Translations under genes and position numbers: made by a program
NCBI RefSeq assembly: GCF_019207025.1
Contig: NZ_JAEEGC010000049.1
Coordinates: forward strand, 1-58,721
Reading direction: 5' to 3'
Length of the DNA stretch: 58,721 bases
DNA from: Clostridium thailandense
Lineage (GTDB): Bacteria > Bacillota > Clostridia > Clostridiales > Clostridiaceae
Part shown: piece by piece, positions 44,521 through 53,179 of the stretch
Numbering within the stretch: position 1 is the stretch's first letter
Layout: the number at the start of each line of letters is the position of its first letter
The notes under the pieces: generated by a model
What the model was told of the DNA's origin: nothing
Database searches by the model: none
What the model saw: the letters and a program-made list of their open reading frames with translations, nothing else

Positions 44521-44547
44521 AACATGTTAATAAAATTTTAGCATGTT
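44521..44547. repeat. Near-perfect 27-bp palindrome before the CWB2 gene
   Basis: AACATG...CATGTT with two mismatched positions, lying 20 bp upstream of the CWB2 gene start. It could be an operator or an RNA hairpin controlling translation. Confidence 0.4.
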
Positions 44548-44562
44548 AAGACAAAATATACA

Positions 44563-44615
44563 CTATAAAAATTTAATAAGACATTATAATCTAATGCCTT
44601 ATTAAATTTTTATAG
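44563..44615 (-). terminator. Long hairpin after the diguanylate cyclase gene
   Basis: A perfect 18-bp AT-rich stem (44563-44580 with 44598-44615) with a partly paired loop, about 120 bp beyond the cyclase stop codon. Confidence 0.6.
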
Positions 44616-44735
44616 CAATCTCATGTTTTTAATTCCTTATGGCCACTATACTCTCTATATCTATTTTAACTGAATTTCTGTTTCTATCAACTGATAACAC
44701 CTTATTTTTTATGAAATCTTCTAATTTTCAATAAA

Positions 44736-45662
44736 TTATTTCATAGAATCATAGTAAAACTTAAAATTGTTTCTTCCACTATTTTTTACGTTATACATAG
44801 CAATATCTGCTTTTCTGATTAAAGTATGAATTTCCCTTCCATCTTTAGGATAGATGCTTATTCCCATGCTCAAAGTAATACTAAAATTAATGCTTTCCAC
44901 ATAAAAGCTTTTCAATGCGATATTTTTAATACTATCTGCTAATTTAGCTATATCCTTTTCCTTTGTTCTATCCATTACCAAAACAACAAATTCATCTCCA
45001 CCATTCCTGCACATAATATTTTTATTACCAATTATACTTTTCATTTCGGCAGAAAAACTTTTTAATAATTTATCTCCTATTTCATGTCCAAAACTGTCAT
45101 TTATGTTTTTAAATCTATCTAAATCTATAAAAAATACAGCCATAAATTTATCATGTTTTTTAGATACAAAATTAAAATTTTTTTCTACTACACACATTTT
45201 AGGCAGACCTGTTAACAGGTCATGATATGCCATATATTCAATGGTATTTCTAGTCTGCCTATTCTCTGTAATATCCTCAATATTAAATAGAATACTAAAC
45301 AATTTTCCATCATCATCTACTATAGGATCTATCTTCACCATATGCCAACAAAATTCACCATATTTATTATTCCCTTGTAATTCTCCTTGCCACTGTGTCC
45401 CACTACTTATATGTTCAATAATTGATGGATATTGATCATTAAAGGTATAATAGCAATCTAGATTTCCAAAGTTTTTATTTCTTATATCATCAAAACTTCT
45501 ATTTACAAAATTTAAAAACCTTCTGTTAGCATACTTTATATTAAATACATTGTCTGTTATAACCACTATCCCAAAACTTTTATTTATAGAATAAATAAGT
45601 ATTTGCAGTTCTTCTTCTATTATTGTCATCTTATTTTTTAGACTTTCATTTATTTCGCTCAT
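44736..45662 (-). CDS. PAS-GGDEF diguanylate cyclase
   Basis: A cytoplasmic protein of 308 residues. PAS domain about 22-130 (GIVVITDNVFNIKYANRRFLNF..), then a GGDEF domain about 140-305 with an intact GGDEF at 221-225 and HDLLTGLPK and FFIDLDRFKNINDSFGH, so it should make c-di-GMP. No RxxD inhibitory site is visible upstream of GGDEF. No membrane segments. It complements the phosphodiesterase at the start of the window. The ribosome site AAAAGGGGATG is good. Confidence 0.93.
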   Translation of the reverse strand: MSEINESLKNKMTIIEEELQILIYSINKSFGIVVITDNVFNIKYANRRFLNFVNRSFDDIRNKNFGNLDCYYTFNDQYPSIIEHISSGTQWQGELQGNNKYGEFCWHMVKIDPIVDDDGKLFSILFNIEDITENRQTRNTIEYMAYHDLLTGLPKMCVVEKNFNFVSKKHDKFMAVFFIDLDRFKNINDSFGHEIGDKLLKSFSAEMKSIIGNKNIMCRNGGDEFVVLVMDRTKEKDIAKLADSIKNIALKSFYVESINFSITLSMGISIYPKDGREIHTLIRKADIAMYNVKNSGRNNFKFYYDSMK

Positions 45663-45737
45663 ATCACCATCCCCTTTTGATAGAAGACTATAATATATAA
45701 TAATATGATTGCTTTAATTGTGTGTTATTAAAATATA

Positions 45738-45773
45738 AAATAGCATCTATACAATTTGTATAAATGCTATTTC
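45738..45773 (-). terminator. Terminator after the 35-residue membrane peptide
   Basis: AAATAGCATCTATACA with TGTATAAATGCTATTT forms a long stem directly beyond the stop codon at 45782. Confidence 0.65.
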
Positions 45774-45781
45774 ATATAATA

Positions 45782-45889
45782 CTATTTTCTATTTTTCTTT
45801 ATTTGTTTAATAAGAAGAATCATTATAAAAATAAATAGTAATACAAAAATTGGTGTTGAACCATAATATATTATCTTATCGAGTTCCAT
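45782..45889 (-). CDS. Single-span membrane peptide of 35 residues
   Basis: A frame of 35 codons (MELDKIIYYGSTPIFVLLFIFIMILLIK...) encoding one hydrophobic helix followed by a basic tail (KQIKKNRK), a typical bacterial small membrane protein. Ribosome site GAGAGGATG precedes the ATG and a terminator follows, which supports expression. The function is unknown. Confidence 0.55.
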   Translation of the reverse strand: MELDKIIYYGSTPIFVLLFIFIMILLIKQIKKNRK

Positions 45890-46091
45890 TATATATCATC
45901 CTCTCAAACAATTATGTTTAAATTTATTATCATAGGCATATTCTATAAATATAAAATATTCTATATTCTATTGGAAAATCCTTTATTTTCTCCAATAATA
46001 ATAGTATTATTTTTATTATATCCCATACTTTACGAATACCAAAGTTAATAATTTCAAGTTTATTTATAATACTTTAGGAGGTGAATACGCT

Positions 46092-47516
46092 ATGAAGACT
46101 ACTCTATACTGGATATTTGCATTTAATGCTATGATCTCTATTATATTAATAGTATTGGAAAGAAAAAATCCCGAAAAAACTATTGCTTGGCTATTAGTTT
46201 TTATAGTGTTTCCACCAGTAGGTTTGTTTTTATATATTTTCTTAGGAAGAAATTGGAAAAAACATAAATTACACGATGAAACAACCATAAATATTGAAAG
46301 ACTAGTTTATGAAGTGATGAAACATGTAAAAGATCATACTTACTCTCCCTTAATAGAATTGCTATCAAAAAATAGTGAGTCTCCTCTTTTTAACAATAAT
46401 AGCATAAAAATTTTTAAGGATGGCAGCGAAAAATTTTCTACTTTAAAAGAGGAACTTTTAAAGGCTAAAGCTCACATTCATATGGAATACTATATACTAA
46501 AAAGTGATGGAATTGGTAATGAAATAAAAGATATTCTTATAAAAAAATCTTTAGAAGGTATTGATGTAAGAATAATTCTTGATAGGGTAGGCTGTATAAA
46601 ATTAAGTAAAGAATATATTAATGAACTAAAAGAAGCAGGAGTAGACGTAGTACAATATTCCTATTTTCTAGCTCCTCTGCTCAGAAAGATTAATACCCAG
46701 ATTAATTATCGCAATCATCGAAAAATAGTCGTAATTGATGGAAAAGTTGGATTTATAGGAGGTATAAACATAGGTGATGAATATATAGGAAAAAGTAAAT
46801 TGGGATACTGGCGAGACACGCATATAATGGTTAAGGGTGACTTCGTATATGGACTTCAAGCAGTATTTTTAGATGACTTTGCTACAATAAAGGAAGCTAA
46901 TAAAGAATTTTTTTATTATGGAGACAATTTCGAGGGATTTTTTCCAGAAACAGAAGATACTGAAGGGAAATTAATGCAACTTGTGAAAAGTGGACCTGAC
47001 TCAGAGTTTCCAGCTATTGAACAATCCATTATAAAAATGATCAACATGGCAAAAGAACATATATATATAACGACTCCATATTTTATTCCTAGCGAAACTA
47101 TATTAAATTCATTAAAAATTGCCGCTCTAAGTGGAGTTAAAGTTCACATACTGTTCCCATCAAGATATGACCACATCATTGTTCATTTTGCTTCTAGAAC
47201 ATATCTAGAAGATTTAGTTAGAAACGGTATAATGATTCATCTTTATAATCCTAAAGGTTTTATACATGCGAAAACCACCTCTGTAGATGGAAAAATATGC
47301 ACTATAGGTACTGCAAACATGGATATCAGAAGTTATGTACTCAATTATGAAATAAACGCAGTAATTTATGATGAGGAAACTACAGAGCAGCTTGAAAGTT
47401 TATTTTTTGAAGATTTAAAGCAAAGTAAGAGAGTAACAGAGGAATATTTCAATAACATTTCTCCTTTAATTAAATCATTAGAAGCATTCTGTAGAATTTT
47501 TTCATCTATGCTATAG
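46092..47516 (+). CDS. cls: Cardiolipin synthase (phospholipase D type)
   Basis: A membrane enzyme of 474 residues that condenses two phosphatidylglycerols. Two N-terminal TM helices (about 2-22 and 33-53) are followed by two phospholipase D domains with HKD motifs NHRKIVVIDG (near 213) and IHAKTTSVDG (near 393), each followed by GGxN/GTAN. Length is as usual. AGGAGGTG precedes the ATG. Monocistronic, with a terminator after it. Confidence 0.95.
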   Translation: MKTTLYWIFAFNAMISIILIVLERKNPEKTIAWLLVFIVFPPVGLFLYIFLGRNWKKHKLHDETTINIERLVYEVMKHVKDHTYSPLIELLSKNSESPLFNNNSIKIFKDGSEKFSTLKEELLKAKAHIHMEYYILKSDGIGNEIKDILIKKSLEGIDVRIILDRVGCIKLSKEYINELKEAGVDVVQYSYFLAPLLRKINTQINYRNHRKIVVIDGKVGFIGGINIGDEYIGKSKLGYWRDTHIMVKGDFVYGLQAVFLDDFATIKEANKEFFYYGDNFEGFFPETEDTEGKLMQLVKSGPDSEFPAIEQSIIKMINMAKEHIYITTPYFIPSETILNSLKIAALSGVKVHILFPSRYDHIIVHFASRTYLEDLVRNGIMIHLYNPKGFIHAKTTSVDGKICTIGTANMDIRSYVLNYEINAVIYDEETTEQLESLFFEDLKQSKRVTEEYFNNISPLIKSLEAFCRIFSSML

Positions 47517-47524
47517 TAAAAAAA

Positions 47525-47560
47525 TTGGAGTTATTGCACTATATAGTGCAACAACCCTAA
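47525..47560. terminator. Bidirectional terminator
   Basis: A stem built on TTGCACTATATAGTGCAA, extended on both sides, lies between the convergent cls and lipoprotein genes. Confidence 0.8.
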
Positions 47561-47562
47561 TT

Positions 47563-48060
47563 TTAATTTGTAGATGTCTGTCCATTGCTTTGAGAGCCTT
47601 GTCCATTATTTTTACGGTTAAAATTTCCTCTCACTTTTTGCATAACTGCATCAGCTTGGGCTTGTGTGATTGTCCCATCACTTACTAACTTACTTAAAGG
47701 ATTAGTTCTTTGTCTATTTTGATTATTGCCCTGCTGATTATTCTGATTGTTATTTTGTGTATTATTCTGAGATTTTCCTTGATCATCCTTTTTTCCAGTA
47801 TTAGTTGTAAGTGCTTCTAAAATTTTATCAGACTGAGCTTGTGTTATAGTACCCGCGGTTACAAGTGCTTTAAGGTTATCCTGCATCCTTTGTTTCATTT
47901 GGGCAGGATCAGGTTTTTTACTATTTTGTGTAGTATTATTAGCTGCTTGAGCTGTATTGTTATCATTACTCTTACTTTGACAACCCGCAAACAAAAATAC
48001 AGACATGCTAACAGCCACTAAAGTAACCATTGTTTTGCTAAAAAAATTACTTTTTTTCAT
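47563..48060 (-). CDS. Small secreted lipoprotein with two GTITQAQ repeats
   Basis: A protein of 165 residues. Signal peptide with lipobox FAGC (lipidated C27), then a low-complexity Asn/Gln-rich body. Two copies of a helical motif occur, LKALVTAGTITQAQSDKILEAL and LSKLVSDGTITQAQADAVMQKV. The Gln/Asn linker between them is compositionally biased. This repeat appears in other clostridial surface or exported proteins, but no function is known to me. Good ribosome site AAAAGGAG. Confidence 0.8.
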   Translation of the reverse strand: MKKSNFFSKTMVTLVAVSMSVFLFAGCQSKSNDNNTAQAANNTTQNSKKPDPAQMKQRMQDNLKALVTAGTITQAQSDKILEALTTNTGKKDDQGKSQNNTQNNNQNNQQGNNQNRQRTNPLSKLVSDGTITQAQADAVMQKVRGNFNRKNNGQGSQSNGQTSTN

Positions 48061-48235
48061 TCTTACTAACTCCTTTTAGATTAATAATAAAATTATAATT
48101 CATTTAAATTAACTCGTAACACCTCTTTTTTAAATATTAACTTCCATAATTATATAATTGGTTTGTGACAATCTTGTGACAACTTCATGACTACAATGTT
48201 ACTATTTTTCAGACTTCGGTAAGTTTTACAATTAA

Positions 48236-48284
48236 ATAAAAATAAACCTTTATAAAACTTCTAAACTTTATAAAGGTTTATTTT
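48236..48284 (-). terminator. Terminator overlapping the permease stop codon
   Basis: AAAAATAAACCTTTATAAA pairs with TTTATAAAGGTTTATTTTT. The 5' side of the minus-strand hairpin includes the stop codon at 48278-48280. Confidence 0.8.
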
Positions 48285-49333
48285 TTAACTAATACATTCA
48301 AAGTTATGCAGACATTTTTTAAAATAGCATATATAGGTACTACTGCAAAAGCAGCAAAAGGCCCTCCTATTCCTATTGCTCCTATTACCAAAAAGATATC
48401 TGTCAAAGGGTGTATTTTCATAGATTTAGACATTACTGCAGGTACTATAACTCTTCCTTTTAAAGTCTGTACAATAATGAACATAATGAAAAACTTTAAG
48501 GTCACACTTACTCCCATACTTAATGCTATAACTCCTGGAATTATCATTGATATAAAAAAACCTACAAAAGGTATAAATGCAAGAATGAAAGTTATCATAG
48601 AAAGTAATAGAGCATCAGGTATTCCAATAATTTTATAACCTAAAAGTATCATTAAACTTAAATATAGCGCTACCTTCGCTTGCCCATTAACATAATGGCT
48701 TAATATATCATCACTTTCATTCAATATTTTATATGCCTTATTTTTATATTTTTCAGGAATAAAAAATAATATTCTGTCTTTAAATTTATTACCATCCTTT
48801 AACATATAAAACACTATAACTATAATAAGAAATACTATGGAAAAAGTATTCATAAAATATCCTAAAATCATTTTAAAGCTTTTACCTATTTTTCTGACAT
48901 AAACCTTAACCATATCAGCTAATAAAGAATATATCTCATTAACATTTACAAATCTATTAACCCAATTTATAAATCCATCTACTTGATCTTTATCGTTTAT
49001 AATAGTCATAAGCTGATTAAATATATCATTAAACTGCTTGTGAGCATATTTTGAGAAATATGCTAGCAGTCCAGTCAATATAAAAGTACATATGGTAAGA
49101 GAAAGCAAGCTTGCTTTTCCTCTACTAATACCTTTTTTAATAAATATGTTGTTAAGAGGTCTTATTAGATAAAACAAAAGTACAGAAACAATTAATGGAA
49201 TTATAAATGCTTTAGTTAGTACTATCACAAGCTTACATATAAATTGAATTTTCCCCAAAAGTATAAATGAAATTAGTATTAAATTTATTGTAATCAGAAT
49301 ACAAATTAATCTGTTATTACTTATAAATATCAA
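48278..49333 (-). CDS. AI-2E/PerM-family permease
   Basis: A protein of about 350 residues with seven to eight hydrophobic segments and the family block AFIPFVGFFISMIIPGVIAL near 255, followed by GRVIVPAVMSKSMKIHPLTDIFLVIGAIGIGGPFAAF. Members transport diverse solutes (AI-2, Na+/H+) or support envelope processes; the substrate is unknown. The start is unclear: the TTG at 49333 touches its own ribosome site (GGAG-TTG), so initiation may really be at the in-frame ATA three codons later. Monocistronic. Confidence 0.85.
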   Translation of the reverse strand: MIFISNNRLICILITINLILISFILLGKIQFICKLVIVLTKAFIIPLIVSVLLFYLIRPLNNIFIKKGISRGKASLLSLTICTFILTGLLAYFSKYAHKQFNDIFNQLMTIINDKDQVDGFINWVNRFVNVNEIYSLLADMVKVYVRKIGKSFKMILGYFMNTFSIVFLIIVIVFYMLKDGNKFKDRILFFIPEKYKNKAYKILNESDDILSHYVNGQAKVALYLSLMILLGYKIIGIPDALLLSMITFILAFIPFVGFFISMIIPGVIALSMGVSVTLKFFIMFIIVQTLKGRVIVPAVMSKSMKIHPLTDIFLVIGAIGIGGPFAAFAVVPIYAILKNVCITLNVLVKK

Positions 49334-49416
49334 CTCCTTAATGACTAAAAAAATTATTTTGTTACCCCTATTGTAAACATGTTTGTAATCATTTATTCTG
49401 TAAAAGTTTCGTTAAT

Positions 49417-49454
49417 TGAAAAAACAGACAGAAAACTCTCTGCCTGTTTTTTTA
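49417..49454. terminator. Terminator after fbp
   Basis: ACAGACAGA/TCTGCCTGT stem with A- and T-runs on both sides, just beyond the fbp stop codon. Confidence 0.85.
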
Positions 49455-51455
49455 TATTATTCTATCTTTACTTCCCTCTTTAATTAACCCTTTGCGATAT
49501 GCAATAAGAAGTTTTTCTAAATCCGCTATTTGCTCTCTAAGTTCCTTCCCTATGTCTGTATCCTCAACTCTTTTTCTTCTTGTTACATGCTCTAATATTA
49601 TTGTGGATGAAAGTATATCCTTATCTTCCTTTATAGCATTTTTAATAGCAGCAAAAGGCTCATGTGAGGTAAGAAGCAGTCCATAAGAGTTGTAAATCAA
49701 GGTATATCCAGCAATACCTGTTTCTGGTTGATAGGCTTTGCAGAAACCTCCGTCTATTACAAGAAGCCTTCCATTGGCTTTTATTGGACTTTCCCCTTCT
49801 TTTGTCTTCACAGGAATATGACCATTTATAACGTGATCAGTTTCAGGATTCAAATTAAACTCAAGTAATACATTTTTACACACTTCAACATCATCTACAT
49901 ATTTATAATAATAATCTTTTTTCTCGTAATGTGTTGATTTATCATCAATAAAATATCTTTCAAAAGTAGTCATTCTTTCCTTACCGAATACTGGGGAATA
50001 AGGGCCACACCATAAATACCACATCATGTCCATTCCATATTTTTTGCACTGTATATCATCTTTAAAGAAATATGAATCTCTCGCCACACGGTCTATTCTA
50101 TCTAACAACGCTTTTCCACTATATTTAATGCTTCCTATTTTCACTTCTTTAAAGCTTCCATCTTCATTTAACGGAATACATCCGTGAAATAAAACATTAG
50201 AATTACAAACTAAATATATGCTTCCTTTGCTATAAAGAAACTTTATATGTCTTTGAAGCTTTTCACTATTAATAAAAGAGCGGGTCAACTTTTCTAACAA
50301 ATCATTTTCTCTTTCAGTTAGTTTATAAGGGTCATTCCAATCAACAGTCGGGAAACTTATATCATTTAACTTATAGGTTTTTCCGTATAAATTGATTTCT
50401 CCTTTTTCTATATCTATTTTATCTAAAAGTAGCCTATCGTCCATTTGACATTCAGGATGCCTTTTAATTATGTCTCCTTCAACTTTAAACTGCAATATAG
50501 ATATAGCTTTATGCATTTTAGCAAGAAGAAGCATTTCATTTTCATTTATATTTTTATCCAAAGTTCTAGGCATAAATTTTTCACAAGGGTCGTCCCCATA
50601 AAACTCTATGGCAAAAGTAGCCAGTGGAAGAAGATTGATTCCATAGCCATCCTCTATCGTCCTAAGATTTGCATATCTTAATGCTATTCTAAGTGCATTA
50701 CAAATACATGCTTCACACCCTGCAGCAGCACCCATCCATAGAATATCGTGGTTTCCCCATTGAATATCTACAGAATGATGTTTCATTAAAGCATCCATAA
50801 TAATATCCGCACCTGGACCTCTATCATAAATATCCCCTATTATATGAAGCCTATCAACTACAAGTCTTTGAATAACACTGGCTATAGCTACGATGAACTC
50901 TGCTGACCGATCTATATCTATAATAGTTTTTATAATTCCATTATAATATGCTTGTTTATCAACTCTATCATCTTGTTCATGAAGCAATTCTTCAATTATA
51001 TATTCAAAATCATCTGGAAGAGCTTTTCTAACCTTGGAACGTGTATACTTTGAACATACATTTTTACAAAGCTCTATAAGTTGATAAAGAGTTATCTTAT
51101 ACCAATCTTCAAGATTTTTTTCCTTTTGTTTAATTATTTCTAACTTTTGTTCTGGATAATAAACTAAGGTAGCAAGGCTTGCCTTCTGCTCTTCTCTCAG
51201 TGAGTTTCCGAATACATCATCTATTTTTCTCTTTATTACTCCAGAGGCATTTTTTAGCATGTGAGTAAAAGATTCATTTTCACCATGAACATCGCTTATA
51301 AAATGCTCCGTTCCTTTGGGTAAGTTTAAAATAGCCTGCAAATTTATTATTTCTGTACTCGCACTTGATATTGTTGGGTATTGATGTGCTAATAATTGAA
51401 GATATCTTAAGTCTTTTTCTATTATCTCTAAGTTATTTTCGTCATAGAAAATCAT
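49452..51455 (-). CDS. fbp: Fructose-1,6-bisphosphatase, class III
   Basis: A gluconeogenic enzyme of 667 residues of the Firmicute class III (metallophosphoesterase) type. Motifs are FISDVHGE near 53-60, [20 protein letters not shown] and [14 protein letters not shown]. The start is ATG at 51455 with AAGGAGAAGG in front; the open frame continues upstream by 38 codons with no ribosome site. Divergent from the probable sRNA at 51890. Confidence 0.96.
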   Translation of the reverse strand: MIFYDENNLEIIEKDLRYLQLLAHQYPTISSASTEIINLQAILNLPKGTEHFISDVHGENESFTHMLKNASGVIKRKIDDVFGNSLREEQKASLATLVYYPEQKLEIIKQKEKNLEDWYKITLYQLIELCKNVCSKYTRSKVRKALPDDFEYIIEELLHEQDDRVDKQAYYNGIIKTIIDIDRSAEFIVAIASVIQRLVVDRLHIIGDIYDRGPGADIIMDALMKHHSVDIQWGNHDILWMGAAAGCEACICNALRIALRYANLRTIEDGYGINLLPLATFAIEFYGDDPCEKFMPRTLDKNINENEMLLLAKMHKAISILQFKVEGDIIKRHPECQMDDRLLLDKIDIEKGEINLYGKTYKLNDISFPTVDWNDPYKLTERENDLLEKLTRSFINSEKLQRHIKFLYSKGSIYLVCNSNVLFHGCIPLNEDGSFKEVKIGSIKYSGKALLDRIDRVARDSYFFKDDIQCKKYGMDMMWYLWCGPYSPVFGKERMTTFERYFIDDKSTHYEKKDYYYKYVDDVEVCKNVLLEFNLNPETDHVINGHIPVKTKEGESPIKANGRLLVIDGGFCKAYQPETGIAGYTLIYNSYGLLLTSHEPFAAIKNAIKEDKDILSSTIILEHVTRRKRVEDTDIGKELREQIADLEKLLIAYRKGLIKEGSKDRII

Positions 51456-51855
51456 GTTAACCTTCTCCTTTAAGAATATTAATATAACCAGCATTAATGA
51501 TATACTATATTGTCTTTTTCTCGAAATAACATATATTATAATAACTATTATACAATTAGTATAACACATATGTGTCTAATAAAACAATTTACTTTTTTGA
51601 AATATAAGCCTAATTTTAAGCGACTTTTTTGCTTATTCATATTATTTTAGTTCTTATACTAAAATAGTTAACTAAACATTTATTTAATTAAATCTCACTA
51701 TACAATAACATATTTTCAATTATATTAAATATAATTGAAAATATTCATTTAATTACAATTTAAAAGTTATATAGTTTATTTCAAAACAAGTATATCTAAA
51801 TATTATTAATCACCTGTTTCTTCTAATATAATTTTCAGAAAATTTTAAATAAATA

Positions 51856-51883
51856 TTGATTTCCGACATTTGTATGCTATAAT
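51856..51883 (+). promoter_or_regulatory. Promoter of the 51.9-kb sRNA
   Basis: TTGATT (51856-51861), 16-bp spacer, TATAAT (51878-51883), with TG one base before the -10 box (extended -10). Confidence 0.75.
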
Positions 51884-51889
51884 AAATAT

Positions 51890-52093
51890 ATACAAATTAA
51901 AGTTTGTTTTTTACTGGTTTTATCAAAATTATTTTAGGACTCTCCCCCTAAAATATAAGAATTTTTTTCAATATTGCAAAGATACTTATGCACGTTATAT
52001 TAATTCTTGAATATTAACAGAGTAAAAATTGCATTTAGATCATTTTTGTTTATAAAAGAGTTTCCAGCTGGATTAGCTAGAAACTCTTTTTAT
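51890..52093 (+). ncRNA. Probable small RNA with a C-rich loop
   Basis: About 200 nt between a strong promoter and a strong terminator, with no reading frame with a ribosome site. A perfect 8-bp hairpin ATTTTAGG/CCTAAAAT (51931-51954) exposes the loop ACTCTCCC, complementary to Shine-Dalgarno GGGAG sequences, as in Gram-positive C-rich-loop sRNAs. The terminator stem is AAAAGAGTTTC/GAAACTCTTTT (52054-52090) followed by T-rich sequence. It lies between fbp and pflA in a 775-bp gap; targets cannot be read here. 52094-52171 holds nothing I recognise. Confidence 0.65.
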
Positions 52094-52171
52094 TGAATTC
52101 ATGGTATTTTCCCCATTAGTCTCTTTTAAGTTAGCCCTGTTTATTTGGTCTCGTGTTGAAAAAGTCAAATT

Positions 52172-52225
52172 ATAAAAAAAGAGACTGTCTCACAATGAAT
52201 AAATACACATCATGAACAGTCTCTA
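52172..52225 (-). terminator. Terminator after pflA
   Basis: AGAGACTGT/ACAGTCTCT stem (52181-52189 with 52217-52225), followed on the minus strand by TTTTTTTATAA. Confidence 0.85.
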
Positions 52226-52230
52226 ATAAT

Positions 52231-52953
52231 TTACTCTTCCATAATTTTTTCTTTTAATATTTTTTCCAACTTACCAATATCTCCTTTATCCATAGAGTCT
52301 ACGTCCGTTAACTTGTAATCTAATCCCATTCTCTTATATTTCTCCACACCTAGTGTATGATATGGAAGCAGTTCAATTTTTTCTACATTTTTTATATTTT
52401 TGATTATTTGAGCGAGTTTTCTTATGTGTTCCTCAGAAGCTGTTATTCCTGGAACAACTACATGTCTTATCCATAACTTAGTATTAGCCTTCTGAACTGA
52501 TTCCAAAAATTCATCAAATCCATTTTTACTTTGTCCAACTAAATTCTCATATCCTTTGTTATCTACATGTTTAATATCTAGTATAACTAAATCCACATTT
52601 TTCAATATTTCATCATAGTATTTTTTAATTCCGTATCCTGCAGTGTCAATAACTGTATGAATTCCAGCTTCTTTACATAACTTTAGCGTTTCTCTGAGAA
52701 ACTCTGGCTGCATTAAAGGTTCTCCACCTGAAAAAGTAACGCCTCCATTATTCTTAAAATAAGGCTTAAATCTAATTATCTTTTTAAGCAGCTCCTGTGG
52801 TGTCATCTCAGTTCCACCGCTGAAAGCCCATGTATCAGGATTATGACAATATGCACATCTTAAAGCACATCCCTGCATGAAAACCACACATCTAATTCCA
52901 GGACCATCAACCAATCCCATGCTTTCAAATGAATGAATCCTTCCTATGGTCAT
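52231..52953 (-). CDS. pflA: Pyruvate formate-lyase activating enzyme
   Basis: A radical-SAM protein of 240 residues that installs the glycyl radical on PflB. Cluster motif C29, C33, C36 (GCALRCAYCHN), GGEP at about 79-82 and no extra ferredoxin domain, as expected for a PflA. The start is ATG at 52953 with GGTGGAG upstream; the frame extends 52 codons into element D without a ribosome site, so that part is not coding. It lies downstream of pflB with element D in the gap. Confidence 0.96.
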   Translation of the reverse strand: MTIGRIHSFESMGLVDGPGIRCVVFMQGCALRCAYCHNPDTWAFSGGTEMTPQELLKKIIRFKPYFKNNGGVTFSGGEPLMQPEFLRETLKLCKEAGIHTVIDTAGYGIKKYYDEILKNVDLVILDIKHVDNKGYENLVGQSKNGFDEFLESVQKANTKLWIRHVVVPGITASEEHIRKLAQIIKNIKNVEKIELLPYHTLGVEKYKRMGLDYKLTDVDSMDKGDIGKLEKILKEKIMEE

Positions 52954-52996
52954 ATCTATCTCCACCTTTTTATTTATTAATAGTATTTGCAAATAT

Positions 52997-53162
52997 GGGG
53001 CTGTCGCACTTAGTGAAACACGGCCCAAAATATACTTATTCTTCGAGAGATGTTTCCAAGCTTCAGCACTATAAAAAGTTTTTATATGTGCTTTCAGCCT
53101 TGGGAACATCTCTCTGCATATAAGTATATTTTCTAATGTAGTTCTTTAAGTGCAACAGCCCC
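52997..53162 (+). repeat. Palindromic structured element, copy D (internally deleted)
   Basis: A 166-bp palindrome between pflB and pflA, bounded by GGGGCTGTCGCACTTA and TAAGTGCAACAGCCCC. Same orientation as C. Its helices differ in sequence from A-C but the three loops recur: ACGGCC opposite CATTAG, TTCTTC opposite ATATGCA, and CTTCA opposite TTTCAGC. The inner CACTATAAAAA/TTTTTATATGTG matches copy A, with the apical part deleted. Flanking bases on both sides read TAT, a possible 3-bp target duplication. Confidence 0.85.
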
Positions 53163-53179
53163 TATTGTTTAATTCTTTA

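Noticed and set aside
52954..53109. N-terminal extension of pflA by 52 codons
   Set aside because: The extension is translated from element D and has no ribosome site, while ATG at 52953 has GGTGGAG and gives a normal-length PflA.
9824..53162. CRISPR array or phage attachment sites
   Set aside because: The repeats are few, kilobases apart, palindromic and variable in sequence, with no cas or integrase genes in the window.
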